The notes: generated by a model from the letters alone, not told the origin. DNA of 64,000 nt from Treponema sp. OMZ 798 (GCF_024181385.1 NZ_CP051305.1:1860001-1924000); one strand, 5' to 3'; shown: positions 54,743 through 64,000, numbered from the stretch's first letter. Program-made: numbers and translations.

Positions 54743-55630
54743 ATGAAAGAAGCGGAATTTTGGAAAAAAGAATCTTCAATTTTAAAAAATGAAGACGATA
54801 AAATACGCTGCCTTTTATGCCCTCATAGATGTCTTATAAAAGAGGGCCGGCTTTCCCTATGCCTTAGCCGAAAAAACATAGACGGAAAACTCTATGCCTT
54901 AAACTACGGCAAGGTTTTGGGGGCCGCCCTCGACCCGATCGAGAAAAAGCCTCTCTATCATTTTTATCCTTCTTCCTATATCTTCTCGGTAGGAACCTTC
55001 GGCTGCAATTTTGACTGCCGATTTTGCCAAAACCATTCCCTTGTTCATTCCGCTCCGCCGGAAGAAAAAACAGAAAAAAACACAGATACGGTCAGCCCCG
55101 AAGAACTGATTAGGGCCGTTTTAAAAACTCCCTCCATAGGCATAGCTTTTACTTATAACGAGCCTACGGTTTGGTATGAGTATGTTAAGGATGTGCTTCC
55201 GATTGCAAAAGAAAAAGACTTAAAAACCGTCCTCGTAACAAACGGCTTTATCGAAGAAGAACCCTTAAACGGAATCCTCCCTATGGTTGACGCAATGAAT
55301 ATCGACTTAAAATCTTTTTCCCCTCAATTTTACACCGAAATCTGCAAGGGAAAAATAAAGCCCGTAATAAAAACGATCCGAAGTGCGGCCTCAAAAGTTC
55401 ATGTAGAAGTTACCTGCTTGGTAATCGAAGGCTTTAACAGCGGCGATGAGGAAATGGAAGCCCTCTCTCAAATGCTTTCAAAAATAAGGCCCGATATCCC
55501 CTTACATATTTCGGCCTTCTACCCTGCCTACAAGATGAAGGATAAAAGGCCCACAAGACCCGAAACAATCAGGCACCTGTGTAAGATAGCTCAAAGAAAT
55601 TTAAAATATGTTTATCCGGGGAACATTTAA
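54743..55630 (+). CDS. amrS: AmmeMemoRadiSam-system radical SAM enzyme (AmrS-like)
   Basis: 295 residues. The cluster-binding motif CNFDCRFC is in FSVGTFGCNFDCRFCQNHS. The N-terminal CLLCPHRCLIKEGRLSLC and LNYGKVLGAALDPIEKKPLY are characteristic of the AmrS group. The middle has IAFTYNEPTVWYEYV. The partner genes usually found beside or fused to it (AMMECR1 and Memo) are not in the window. The reaction of this family is not well defined, to my knowledge. It is probably in one transcript with the SDR gene. Confidence 0.85.
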   Translation: MKEAEFWKKESSILKNEDDKIRCLLCPHRCLIKEGRLSLCLSRKNIDGKLYALNYGKVLGAALDPIEKKPLYHFYPSSYIFSVGTFGCNFDCRFCQNHSLVHSAPPEEKTEKNTDTVSPEELIRAVLKTPSIGIAFTYNEPTVWYEYVKDVLPIAKEKDLKTVLVTNGFIEEEPLNGILPMVDAMNIDLKSFSPQFYTEICKGKIKPVIKTIRSAASKVHVEVTCLVIEGFNSGDEEMEALSQMLSKIRPDIPLHISAFYPAYKMKDKRPTRPETIRHLCKIAQRNLKYVYPGNI

Positions 55631-55658
55631 TCGATTCTTGAGCACTTAAAAACCGGCT

Positions 55659-56318
55659 CTAAATCTTTTCTATCCATACCCTTTCAGCCCCTATCGAGGT
55701 ATTTGAGCCGTGCCCGGGATAGACGGTAGTTTCATCAGGGAGCTTTAAAAGGAATTTCAGTGAAGCCTTTATTTTTTGATCGTCCCCGCCTAAAAGGTCT
55801 GTTCTTCCGTGGGAGCGGTAAAAAAGGGTATCGCCCGAAAAGAGCACCTTTGCTTCTTCATTCCAAAAACAAACCGAACCTTCGGTATGCCCGGGAGTGT
55901 GTAAAACCTTAAAACCGTTTACAAGGTCTCCGTCTTTTAAAAAGCCTGTCGGCTCGGGAAAGTCGTATTTTAAAGCCTTTATATATCTTTCGGCGCGGAT
56001 TTGGCTAAAACAAGCAATGTGTTTTTCCTTTCCGTTTTGCCCCAGATAACCCGCATCCGCAGGGTGGATCCATAAAGAAGAACCCGGATATTTTTGCATA
56101 AGTTCGGGTACGCCGCCCACATGGTCAAAATGTCCGTGGGTTAGCATTATTTCGAGTCTTTCGGCATTTTTACTTTTTAGGTAATCCATCAATTCCTCAT
56201 CCGTGCCGCCCGGATCAACGAGGAGAACCGTTTTTTTGTCTAAGGGAAGAGCCCAGGTCTTTACAAAAAGCGGGCCGGTATAGATCTCCGTAATTTCCAT
56301 ATCTTTTTTATACGGCAA
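55659..56318 (-). CDS. metallo-beta-lactamase-fold hydrolase (glyoxalase II-like)
   Basis: 219 residues. Zinc-binding motifs are in order: THGHFDHVGG, HTPGHTEGSVCFW, LFSGDTLFYRSHGRTDLLGG and VYPGHGSNTS. The SGDTLF-x-x-S-x-GRTDL and PGHG pattern places it with the small YcbL-like thioesterases related to glyoxalase II, which split thioesters such as S-lactoylglutathione; the true substrate is unknown. It lies 13 bases after rpoN on the minus strand and may share its transcript. Confidence 0.85.
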   Translation of the reverse strand: MPYKKDMEITEIYTGPLFVKTWALPLDKKTVLLVDPGGTDEELMDYLKSKNAERLEIMLTHGHFDHVGGVPELMQKYPGSSLWIHPADAGYLGQNGKEKHIACFSQIRAERYIKALKYDFPEPTGFLKDGDLVNGFKVLHTPGHTEGSVCFWNEEAKVLFSGDTLFYRSHGRTDLLGGDDQKIKASLKFLLKLPDETTVYPGHGSNTSIGAERVWIEKI

Positions 56319-56331
56319 TTCGAGAAAAATG

Positions 56332-57723
56332 TCAATTGCGATGATAAGATGAAGGAAGTCCTATTTCTTTGCGGTACTTGTTGACCGTTCTTACGGCAAT
56401 ATCGATTCCGCGTTCCTTTAAAATTTGAGAAATGCGGGCATCGGTTTTTTTTTCGGTATCGGATTCGATGATTTCTCTTATGGCCTTTTCTACATAGTCT
56501 TTTGATAGCCCGCTGCTCACTTCAGGCGAAAAGAGGTCCTTAATTTCAAAAAGCCCCCATTCGCATCTTATATATTTTTGGTTTGAAACTCTCGAAACGG
56601 TAGAAGGGCTCAAGCCAACAATTTCCGCAATGTCGATTTGTTTTAAGGGCTTTAAGTAGCCGGGCTGCATCTTTTCGTTTTCTCCTCCGGAAGAAGGTTT
56701 ACACGGGCGGCCTAAAAAAAAGGCTTCTTGAAAATTGACCAAGGCAGTTAAAACCTTGAGTATGGTCTGATTGCGGTAGGCAAGTACGCTCATAAAAAGA
56801 GAGGCCTTGTTTAAAAAGTCTGAAGCCTCTTTCCTTTCTTCCTTTGAACCGGAATTTTTTATCCTTTCATATTCGGGCGAAATTTCAAGGGCGGGAATTT
56901 CTTCGTCATTGATTATAATCTTAAATTCATTTCCTTCCCGTTTTATTTCGGCTATGGGCGTAATAAATTTTTCGCCGTCCGTTCCGCGGGAATAAGCAAG
57001 GCCGGGCTTAGGGTTTAAGGACCTTATCAATTCTGCAAGTTCTTCCGCAGTTTCAAAATCTATAATGATTTTTTTTTGAGCAAGTTTTTTTATAAAAAGT
57101 TTTAAATCGGAAATAAAGGAAAGAACTTCGTAATGTTCCTTTATTATCTTTACGCAAAGGGAATGTATGTTTTTATAAATGTCAAGGATTTCGTGAGTTT
57201 TGGGAGACTCGCAAAGGATTCCGGCCTGTACAATAAGGGATTCTTTAAAGCCGGAACAGGCACAGCCTATGGGTTCAAGCCTCCTGACAATATTAAGAGC
57301 TTTTTTTATTTCTGTATGCGTTATTTTTTTTTCGGTAAGAAGATCGGCAAAGAGCTCTTCAAGAGGAACCCAATAAAAACCGTTATGATCCAAATTTTGA
57401 ATGATGAGCATTGCCGCATCTAAGACATACTCGTCTGCAATCGATTCTCCGGCCTGTTCAATGAGATGAGCCTGCAAGGTCTTGTGGGAATCATCTTCGA
57501 TGCTCTCCAAAAAACTTTGGTGCTTATCCCCTTCTTCCGAAGATGCGGCACTCACTCGCGAAGAGGTCTTAAAAATAAGGGCCGGATTCCGTTTTACTTC
57601 CTTTATTACCTCTTCTTGAAGCTCTTCGCTCGATAGACTAAGCAGGGCAACAGCATTTAACATCTGCTGGCTCATCACCATTTTTTGAGATAGAATCTGC
57701 TGCTGCCTTTGCTTTAATAACAT
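56332..57723 (-). CDS. rpoN: RNA polymerase sigma-54 factor
   Basis: 463 residues. Region I is QRQQQILSQKMVMSQQMLNA, a glutamine-rich segment that inhibits initiation until an enhancer ATPase acts. The core-binding middle follows. The DNA-binding HTH is QIDIAEIVGLSPSTVSRVSN then KYIRCEWGLFEIKDLFS. The RpoN box near the end reads AVRTVNKYRKE, one or two changes from the usual ARRTVAKYRE. The acidic region II is short. It starts 13 bases after pmbA, so it may be co-expressed with pmbA and tldD. Confidence 0.95.
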   Translation of the reverse strand: MLLKQRQQQILSQKMVMSQQMLNAVALLSLSSEELQEEVIKEVKRNPALIFKTSSRVSAASSEEGDKHQSFLESIEDDSHKTLQAHLIEQAGESIADEYVLDAAMLIIQNLDHNGFYWVPLEELFADLLTEKKITHTEIKKALNIVRRLEPIGCACSGFKESLIVQAGILCESPKTHEILDIYKNIHSLCVKIIKEHYEVLSFISDLKLFIKKLAQKKIIIDFETAEELAELIRSLNPKPGLAYSRGTDGEKFITPIAEIKREGNEFKIIINDEEIPALEISPEYERIKNSGSKEERKEASDFLNKASLFMSVLAYRNQTILKVLTALVNFQEAFFLGRPCKPSSGGENEKMQPGYLKPLKQIDIAEIVGLSPSTVSRVSNQKYIRCEWGLFEIKDLFSPEVSSGLSKDYVEKAIREIIESDTEKKTDARISQILKERGIDIAVRTVNKYRKEIGLPSSYHRN

Positions 57724-57736
57724 TTATTTTTTTACC

Positions 57737-59071
57737 TTATAGCGTACAGTTAAAATCTTTTACCAAGATGCCGGGAAGTGAGGCACCTCCGGTACTTCTG
57801 CTTCCGTAAGTACTTGTGTTTGCAAAGATTCGGCTTTCCTTTGTTACGGCTAAGAGGTTTTCTCCGAACATATTGTACAAGGATTCATCCCATCTCATGT
57901 CGGCAATGGGAGCAACGATTTTTCCGTCTTCAACCCAAAGACAGGCAAAGCGGGTCATTCCCGTAACTCTGGCCGAAGAGGTATCGCTCCAGTTTAGATA
58001 GTTAAAGTTGGAGATATAAATTCCCGTACCCAGCTCTTTTACGGCATCCGCTTCGTTTAAATCTCCGGTTCCGATAACGATCGATCGCATACTCTCACTT
58101 AAAGGGGCACCGTTGGATTTTACACCGTATTGGGTTTCGGTTCTTAAACTGACCAAGGTATTTTTAAGCTTACCTTTTTCGATGATGCTTAATTTTTCGG
58201 GAGCCAGTTCTCCGTTCGAGTTAAAGGCAGGTTCGAGTCCGAGAGAAAAATCCTGAGTCAAATTAAACTTATCCGAAAAATGCTCTCTTCCTTCTTTTAA
58301 AGCAAGATAGGCGCTTGAGCCCTGCTGCATACTCCTTTCGCTAAAACCGTTCCACGAGAAAAAGTCTGTTACGTCGATAAGGGCATCGGCACTTATAAAG
58401 GCCTTGTATTTTCCTGGGGCTAATTTTTTTTGCGGAGTGTGCAAGATTTCCAAGCCTTTTCGGGCTTGCTCAATCTTTGAAAGGTACTGCTCATCGCTCC
58501 ATTCCGTTCCCGAATAAAGAGATTTTATACCGCGCCCGTTTTCGAGCCATACCGAATAATCCAAGACAAAGGTTTCGGTTTGAAACCAGTGAGTCGCTCC
58601 GGCCGAGGTAATAACACCCTCGCAAATAATCCCTTGAGAATAAAGGCCTGCAAAGTCGAGGTCTTTAACAGTGGATAAGATAATCTCCGGTATCTTGTCT
58701 TCGGGCAAGAGCTTCCCTGTATATATCGCAGAAGAAGTATCGGAAGATTCAGGAATTGATTGATACTTATCCTCTGGAAGGAGCATTATAGAATCTCTCG
58801 CCTCTTGAAGAGCATCGGCCGCCATCCTCTTATCCTTTCCCATATTCATCTGAATACCGAAACTGAAATTGTGGGTGCGGTTCTTTTTCCAAAAGGTACA
58901 ATAAAAATAGCCCTGATCTACTGTTCCGTTTTGGCGTACCTTAGCCTTGCTAAAGCGCATAAAGTAGGTCTTTTCGCCCGAAAAGGAAATCGAAATTTTT
59001 TCTCCTTCAAGCAATTCCGAAAGCATAAAATCGGCAATCGATTCAAAATATTCTTTAAAACTCATTTTCAT
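57737..59071 (-). CDS. pmbA: PmbA/TldE-type metalloprotease partner
   Basis: 444 residues. It is the companion of TldD: in other bacteria the two form a heterodimer protease that cleaves unfolded peptides and matures modified peptides. The TldE subunit lacks the zinc HExxxH motif, as here. Family marks include ISADALIDVTDFFSWNGFSE and GTGDLNEADAVKELGTGIY. The start overlaps the tldD stop by 4 bases (ATGA), indicating coupled translation. No obvious peptide substrate gene lies nearby. Confidence 0.85.
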   Translation of the reverse strand: MKMSFKEYFESIADFMLSELLEGEKISISFSGEKTYFMRFSKAKVRQNGTVDQGYFYCTFWKKNRTHNFSFGIQMNMGKDKRMAADALQEARDSIMLLPEDKYQSIPESSDTSSAIYTGKLLPEDKIPEIILSTVKDLDFAGLYSQGIICEGVITSAGATHWFQTETFVLDYSVWLENGRGIKSLYSGTEWSDEQYLSKIEQARKGLEILHTPQKKLAPGKYKAFISADALIDVTDFFSWNGFSERSMQQGSSAYLALKEGREHFSDKFNLTQDFSLGLEPAFNSNGELAPEKLSIIEKGKLKNTLVSLRTETQYGVKSNGAPLSESMRSIVIGTGDLNEADAVKELGTGIYISNFNYLNWSDTSSARVTGMTRFACLWVEDGKIVAPIADMRWDESLYNMFGENLLAVTKESRIFANTSTYGSRSTGGASLPGILVKDFNCTL

Positions 59072-60534
59072 TTTCCGCCTCCAAAAACTTCTACATCAGA
59101 AAATGCGCAAACGGGACTTGCGTGTCCGACCTGAATAACCTGATTGGGTTCTCCCTTTCCGCAGTTGGGCGTTCCGTATACATGGAAGGTGGATTTGTCT
59201 CCTACTGCACAGAGGTTTCTCCAAAAGTTTTGAGATACTCCGCGGTAGTTCGGGTCGCGCACGGTTTTGGTGATTTTTCCGTTTTCGATTAATTGGCCGT
59301 ATTCGCAGCCGAACTGAAATTTATTGCGGTAATCGTCTATCGACCATGAGCGGTTCGAGGTCATAATAATTCCTTTTTCGATAGAAGAAATTATTTGATC
59401 AAAGCTGCTGGTTCCCGGCTCGAGGTTGAGGTTTGCCATCCTGTCGATAGGCGGGCGGTTCCACGCGGTTGCTCTTTGGTTTGCGACCATCTTATCAGGC
59501 TGAACGGTTTTGCCCGCATAGAGGCGGCCTGCACTTTCGAGGCTGCCCAAGGCGCAGACTAAGATTCCGTCCTTGATGATAAAGGTCTTCTTTGCCAGAG
59601 CCCCCGTCTGGTCGGCAGCAAAGGTTGCAAGCTGATATGGAATTGTCGGATCGTAGCAGATATTCATAAGCTTTGAGCCGTACTGAAAGCTGCCGATGTC
59701 TTCGGGCCTTATAAAACTGCCGCCTGCAAAGTTTCTTTCATCTCCCAAGATGCGGTCAATTTCCAAGGGATGGCCGACACTTTCGTGAATCTGCAAAAGC
59801 ATTTGGTCGGGCATAAGGACAAGGGTGCGCCTGTCGGAAGGACAGGGTTCTGCTCCCAAAAGCTCTATTACCTCATTCCCTACCCTCTTGGCTTCTGCCT
59901 TAGATTTGGCAAAGTTTAAAAATTCATAGCCGCCCTGAAAGGTGCGGGCTCCGTATCCGTTATAGGAACGTCTTTGAATTATGTCTCCGCGGCGGGCAGC
60001 AGCTCCCAAGCCGGAACCGATCCTGTAAAAATCCTGTAAGATATTGGCTCCCTCAGAGCTTAAAAGCTCGATTTGCTCTTCTTCCAACTCCACATAGGCG
60101 TGGGTATCTATAACCTCATCCGAAACTTTTAAAATATCGCATATTTCAAAAAGGTAATCGAAAATTTCGGTTTTGGAAGGGCGGGTCTTTTTACCCCTAA
60201 GGGTTTCGTATTTTAATTCCGTATCGGGTCTGACATTTTTGTCAAAATCGGCAATTTTAAAGGCTGAAGCGGTTTGAGCGGCATTAAAGGCTTGACGGGC
60301 AGCTTCGCCGGCTCCCTGAGGAGTCAGATTCTGGGTTGCCCCATAGGCAATGTGCCCATTATATAAGACTTCAACCATAAAACCCTGATCGGCCGAATAG
60401 CCGGAAGACTCAAAAGCTCCATCCTGAGCCGCAAAGGAAGTTCCCCTTGTGCGGTGAATGCGTAAAGTTACAAGGTCCGCCTTAGGAACGGCATTTTTTG
60501 CAGCTTCAAGCAGGCTTTCTGATGTATAAATCAT
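59068..60534 (-). CDS. tldD: metalloprotease TldD
   Basis: 488 residues from the ATG at 60532-60534. That start has a strong AGGGGG ribosome site; an upstream in-frame ATG at 60591 lacks one. The catalytic zinc motif HESVGH is in LLQIHESVGHPLEIDRILGD. The N-terminal part (ARQAFNAAQTASAFKIADF) and the C-terminal TSNRSWSIDDYRNKFQFGCE are family-typical. It forms a protease with the PmbA-type partner translated immediately after it. Confidence 0.92.
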   Translation of the reverse strand: MIYTSESLLEAAKNAVPKADLVTLRIHRTRGTSFAAQDGAFESSGYSADQGFMVEVLYNGHIAYGATQNLTPQGAGEAARQAFNAAQTASAFKIADFDKNVRPDTELKYETLRGKKTRPSKTEIFDYLFEICDILKVSDEVIDTHAYVELEEEQIELLSSEGANILQDFYRIGSGLGAAARRGDIIQRRSYNGYGARTFQGGYEFLNFAKSKAEAKRVGNEVIELLGAEPCPSDRRTLVLMPDQMLLQIHESVGHPLEIDRILGDERNFAGGSFIRPEDIGSFQYGSKLMNICYDPTIPYQLATFAADQTGALAKKTFIIKDGILVCALGSLESAGRLYAGKTVQPDKMVANQRATAWNRPPIDRMANLNLEPGTSSFDQIISSIEKGIIMTSNRSWSIDDYRNKFQFGCEYGQLIENGKITKTVRDPNYRGVSQNFWRNLCAVGDKSTFHVYGTPNCGKGEPNQVIQVGHASPVCAFSDVEVFGGGK

Positions 60535-60611
60535 ATTTCCCCCTAAATAATTACTAATAGATATTATATCAAAAACCTTAAGATTTTGCAATTGAAATTT
60601 TAAAATCTAGA

Positions 60612-61193
60612 CTATGACACAGAAACGGTACTCTCCAATTTTTTATAATCGAATTCTGTCTCATTGATAGTATAAACTTTATCAAAAAACACTTTATACC
60701 TATAAAAATCTTGAATGAGATGTTTTTTACCGGATAAAGCAGCTATTGAAGAACCAATTCTATTTATTGATGAATTACGATCCTTTTCAAAAGACTCATT
60801 TTTATTTTTATTATATACAAGAATATAACTACAATCTTTTCTTATTTCGCTTAATGTAGTGTTAAGAATATCAGCCAAAATTAATAAACTTTCACTTATT
60901 TTACTGCGTATTTTTTCTTTTTCAAGTTTAGAAGTAATATCCCCATTTTTAAATTCTATAAAAACCAATTTATTTTCTTTTCGGTAAAGAACATCATTTG
61001 ATCTAAAACATCCCTCAGATAAGCCTTGATAGTTTTTTATAATACGATTTACATATTCATCTTTTATTTTATCAAAATCATATACCTCGATAGATAAATT
61101 ACTTAGATAAATTTTATTGGCAGAATCATAGGAGGTATTTTTCAATGTTGTTTTAAAATTATAGTCTTGTTCTAAAACTTGAAAATTCAACAT
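60612..61193 (-). CDS. PD-(D/E)XK nuclease-like protein, partner of the adjacent ATPase
   Basis: 193 residues, no signal or membrane segment. Residues 65-84 read SNDVLYRKENKLVFIEFKNG. The pattern Asp67, then Glu80-Phe-Lys82 within a strand, is that of the PD-(D/E)XK nuclease fold. Its ATG follows the stop codon of the ATPase gene with no gap, so both are made together. I do not recognise a named family. A role as the effector of a two-gene anti-phage system is inference. Confidence 0.5.
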   Translation of the reverse strand: MLNFQVLEQDYNFKTTLKNTSYDSANKIYLSNLSIEVYDFDKIKDEYVNRIIKNYQGLSEGCFRSNDVLYRKENKLVFIEFKNGDITSKLEKEKIRSKISESLLILADILNTTLSEIRKDCSYILVYNKNKNESFEKDRNSSINRIGSSIAALSGKKHLIQDFYRYKVFFDKVYTINETEFDYKKLESTVSVS

Positions 61194-62471
61194 TTAATTA
61201 TCGGAAATACTTTTTAAGCTTTCCAGCTCCTGTAATGGTTTATATAACAAATTATAAATAGGCTCTAAATCATCTGAAACATCTTTCATATTTATTAGAC
61301 CATCTTTGATTTCTTCCGTTAAATAAAATTTCGGATTGTATATTTTCTCTTTTTTGGAATAAACCTCTATTGCATGAATAAAATAAGGGCTGTGAGAACT
61401 AATAAGAATATGCATCTTATATTCTTTTTGCAAAAGTACTATTATTTTGGCCAATACTATTTGCCATTCGGGATGTAAATGAATCTCAGGCTCATCAAGA
61501 ATCAAAGTTCCTTTTTCTTCCAAGTAACCGTTTAAAAGCAAAGTTTTTATTATCGTAAAAGTCTTTAACCCTGTTGATAAATTTGTTAAACTTATTTCCC
61601 GCCCGTCCGAATCACTTACAAAAGATAAAACACCCGACTCCTGTCTTACCAAAGAACCATCACAAACATTATTTAATTCCACGTAGATATTTTTTAAATT
61701 ATCTTCTACCAATAAATCATTTACAGCTTTTTGAACAGAAAGATTATTATTATCTTTCTTATTATTTTGTTCTTCAAATCGAGTGTAGAGTAACTTTCGT
61801 TCAATATTCGCTCTATGTGAAATTGGATTAATATACCTAGATGATAAAGCACTGTCCAAAACAAAAGGGTCATCAATATAAATAGCCTCATGTGTTAAAT
61901 TAAGAGGATTTTCCAATTCGATAATTATATTATCTTTTATTGTTATATTTACAGTTTTATCCTTAATCTGAAGGTTTATAAAAGCTTCTTTTTTGCCATT
62001 AAGATTTTGAATTTGTCCTTGAAATTCGGACGTAAATAAATTTTGTAAGATTTTTTTATTTATATCTGCCTGAGAAAGTGTCAAAATTGAAATAATGCGG
62101 TTTATATCAATTCCTTTATTTTTAGTAAAACCATGACCGAGGTTTTTCGTTATTATATCTATGGCTATCTTTTCAGTAATATTTTCTTTATTCTTAAGAA
62201 GTTCTCTTATTGTATTTCTTATTTGCCTTAAACTTACTTCCGGGTATTCAATAAAAAAATCTAGTGAAGACATTTTAAAAACACTATCAATATTATTTTT
62301 AAGAACTTCTTCCGATTTTTTTTCAACATTATAAAAACTGTTAAAAATACAATACAAAGTCTTACTTATGGTGCTCTTTCCCGTATTGTTTAATCCTGCT
62401 ATAAGAGTTATTGAATTTAATTCTATTGAGGCTTTTTCTATTTTTCCTACATTGGAACAATCTAATCTCAT
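61194..62471 (-). CDS. SMC/ABC-type AAA ATPase (AAA_15/21-like), probable defence or repair ATPase
   Basis: 425 residues. Walker A is GLNNTGKST (residues 26-34). The signature-like LSTG lies in SLTNLSTGLKTFTIIK, Walker B is LILDEPEIHLHPEW, followed by a switch histidine in LISSHSPYFIHAI. Between the ATPase halves lies a helical insert of about 200 residues. A C-terminal Toprim domain, as in OLD nucleases, is missing. Instead, the gene is coupled to a nuclease-like gene. This matches the architecture of several ATPase-plus-effector defence systems, but the exact pair is not one I can name. Confidence 0.8.
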   Translation of the reverse strand: MRLDCSNVGKIEKASIELNSITLIAGLNNTGKSTISKTLYCIFNSFYNVEKKSEEVLKNNIDSVFKMSSLDFFIEYPEVSLRQIRNTIRELLKNKENITEKIAIDIITKNLGHGFTKNKGIDINRIISILTLSQADINKKILQNLFTSEFQGQIQNLNGKKEAFINLQIKDKTVNITIKDNIIIELENPLNLTHEAIYIDDPFVLDSALSSRYINPISHRANIERKLLYTRFEEQNNKKDNNNLSVQKAVNDLLVEDNLKNIYVELNNVCDGSLVRQESGVLSFVSDSDGREISLTNLSTGLKTFTIIKTLLLNGYLEEKGTLILDEPEIHLHPEWQIVLAKIIVLLQKEYKMHILISSHSPYFIHAIEVYSKKEKIYNPKFYLTEEIKDGLINMKDVSDDLEPIYNLLYKPLQELESLKSISDN

Positions 62472-62531
62472 ACAAATACCTATTTTACTATATCGGCTGA
62501 TTTTTAAATATCTTTAAAACCCAAATAGAGC

Positions 62532-63983
62532 CTACTCAAAGCTATTTTTGTCGGCAGCGCCGCTGACATCGACGGGGTACTTACCGTCAAAGCAGGCACA
62601 GCAAAAATGGGTGTTTGCTCCGGCATCCTTCATAGCTTTAAGCATACTTTCTTGGGATAGGTAAACTAAGGAATCGGCTCCGATGTGCTCTCTGATTTCT
62701 TCAACAGATTTTTTGTGGGCGATTAGGTTTTCGGGGTCTCCCATGTCTACTCCCATAAAACAGGAGTAACGCACCGGCGGAGAAGCTATTCTGATGTGTA
62801 CTTCTTTGGCACCGGCACTCCGCAGCATCTTGATTAAGGGCCCCATGGTGCTTCCGCGGACGATGCTGTCGTCAACCACTATAATGCGTTTTCCTTCGAC
62901 AGCTTCGGAAAGAATATTGAACTTCATCGCAACACCTTGGTCGCGCAATTTTTGGGTAGGCTGAATAAAGGTGCGTCCTATGTAGCGATTTTTTGAAAAA
63001 CCCTCATCATAGGGAATGCCCGATTCTTGGGAATAGCCTATGGCTGCCGACCGCGATGAGTCGGGAATGGCTATAACTATGTCGGCCTCGACGGGGGAGT
63101 TTTTTGCAAGCTCCTTGCCGAAATTTACCCTTGACATGTGAACCGAAGCCTTGTTCCAAACCGAGTCGGGACGGGCAAAGTAGACGTATTCAAAGATACA
63201 TGGAGAAAGCAGCTCCTTAGGGGGAAGCTGCATACAAAGCTCTGCTCCGTTATCGACCAACTTTAAAATTTCTCCGGCTTTTACCTCGGTAAAATCCTTG
63301 CAGCCCAATGTTAAAAGAGCGCAAGACTCACTTGCGGCAATCGATACTCCGTCTTGAAAGCTGCCTACACAAAGAGGACGAAAGCCCCAAGGGTCCCTAG
63401 CGATGTAAATGCCTTCAACCGTCAAAACGGCAATAGAAAAAGCTCCTTCCCATTCCCGCATACATGAGGCGATGCGTTCTGTCCAAGAATCTCCCTTGGC
63501 GGCGGCAAGCATCATAATCATAACTTCGGTATCCGAGGTAGAAGAAAGCCCTACTCCCCCTTCCAAAAGTTTTTGCCGCAAATACGGAGCGTTTACAAGG
63601 TTTCCGTTATGAGCTAGGGCTATGGGCCCATGCATGGTTTCAATATAAAAGGGCTGAATGTTTCCCAAAGAAGAAGAACCTGTAGTCGAATAGCGGGTGT
63701 GGCCTATCGCAGCATAGCCTTGAAGGTTCGATATATCGTTTTCGGTAAAAATGTTGGAAACAAGGCCCGGCTTTTTAAACACGCGGATGTGTTTTCCGTT
63801 TGAAACAGCCATCCCGGCAGCCTCTTGCCCCCTGTGCTGAAGAGAAAAAAGAGCATAAAAAACCGAGCGGGCAGCATCATCCAGTCTTTCGGGGTTTTCG
63901 GTCTTAAAGGATTTTGAATCCCAGACAGCCGCAATTCCGCATTCTTCCCCTAAACTCGATTTAAATATATTTTCCATGCTCAT
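62532..63983 (-). CDS. purF: amidophosphoribosyltransferase PurF
   Basis: 483 residues. The first committed step of purine synthesis: transfer of glutamine ammonia to phosphoribosyl pyrophosphate. The short propeptide is followed by the nucleophile Cys15 in LGEECGIAAVWD. The glutaminase part includes GHTRYSTTGSSSLGNIQPF; the PRPP loop is IIVVDDSIVRGSTMGP. Cysteines in LSPCIFEYVYFA, RYSCFMGVD and HFCCACFDGKYP fit the Bacillus-type [4Fe-4S] enzyme. A strong AGGAGG ribosome site precedes this start. No other pur gene is in the window. Confidence 0.96.
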   Translation of the reverse strand: MSMENIFKSSLGEECGIAAVWDSKSFKTENPERLDDAARSVFYALFSLQHRGQEAAGMAVSNGKHIRVFKKPGLVSNIFTENDISNLQGYAAIGHTRYSTTGSSSLGNIQPFYIETMHGPIALAHNGNLVNAPYLRQKLLEGGVGLSSTSDTEVMIMMLAAAKGDSWTERIASCMREWEGAFSIAVLTVEGIYIARDPWGFRPLCVGSFQDGVSIAASESCALLTLGCKDFTEVKAGEILKLVDNGAELCMQLPPKELLSPCIFEYVYFARPDSVWNKASVHMSRVNFGKELAKNSPVEADIVIAIPDSSRSAAIGYSQESGIPYDEGFSKNRYIGRTFIQPTQKLRDQGVAMKFNILSEAVEGKRIIVVDDSIVRGSTMGPLIKMLRSAGAKEVHIRIASPPVRYSCFMGVDMGDPENLIAHKKSVEEIREHIGADSLVYLSQESMLKAMKDAGANTHFCCACFDGKYPVDVSGAADKNSFE

Positions 63984-64000
63984 CTTACCCTCCTAAAATT

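Noticed and set aside
60535..60591. Upstream start of tldD (MQNLKVFDIISIS)
   Set aside because: No ribosome site precedes it, whereas the ATG at 60532-60534 has AGGGGG at the right distance and gives the family's usual N-terminus.

Overview
The window looks like chromosome of an oral-type treponeme, most likely Treponema denticola or a close relative. This is inferred from the low-GC composition, the gene order rpmH-rnpA-yidD-yidC-jag, treponeme-style lipoproteins, a two-family prolyl isomerase and a large Rhs cassette array. No database search was possible.

Positions 1 to about 42,115 hold a polymorphic-toxin array read almost entirely on the minus strand. It has eleven 5'-truncated rhs (YD-repeat) genes. 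They share a nearly identical core that ends in NP(I/V)KYxDP(D/T)G, and each carries a different C-terminal toxin domain of about 170-215 residues. Each is followed by a small candidate immunity gene: membrane proteins, lipoproteins, an ankyrin-repeat protein, a PH-domain protein, an Imm26-like protein. None has a signal peptide or Rhs N-terminal region. The array therefore reads as a store of orphan cassettes, not a set of complete secreted toxins.

Two families of palindromic DNA elements punctuate the array. One is a site of about 205-208 bp with TAATAAC and GTTRRRY-like ends, inner arms CGGACTGC/GCTGTCCG and a variable hairpin, which loosely resembles an integron attC site. The other is a 123-bp element (one 171-bp variant) with 12-bp terminal inverted repeats CTTTTGAAAATA, placed exactly where each rhs core is truncated. 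Both keep the reading frame open, and their hairpin arms change sequence together between copies. This is the best candidate here for an undescribed recombination system.

Mobile elements have reshaped the array. Two intact 1,209-bp IS5-family copies with 4-bp target duplications split two rhs genes, and removing the IS restores the frame in both. There is one decayed IS5 fragment. An ISAs1-family element lies at the array's right edge with no target duplication, which suggests a deletion.

From 43.4 kb on the content is mostly housekeeping. It comprises a ClpP-family protease and cobalamin gene cbiB (convergent, overlapping), then a minus-strand operon-like run (rpmH, rnpA, yidD, yidC, jag, a secreted protein, a cyclophilin-FKBP fusion, an SH3 lipoprotein). 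A plus-strand lipoprotein gene has a G10 tract between its promoter -35 and -10 boxes, probably giving phase variation. After it come a threonine-dehydrogenase-like SDR with an Ala/Lys-rich tail, an AmrS-type radical SAM gene, a metallo-beta-lactamase-fold hydrolase, rpoN, the pmbA/tldD pair, a coupled ATPase plus nuclease-like pair (possible defence unit) and purF. No tRNA, rRNA, CRISPR array or phage genes were seen.
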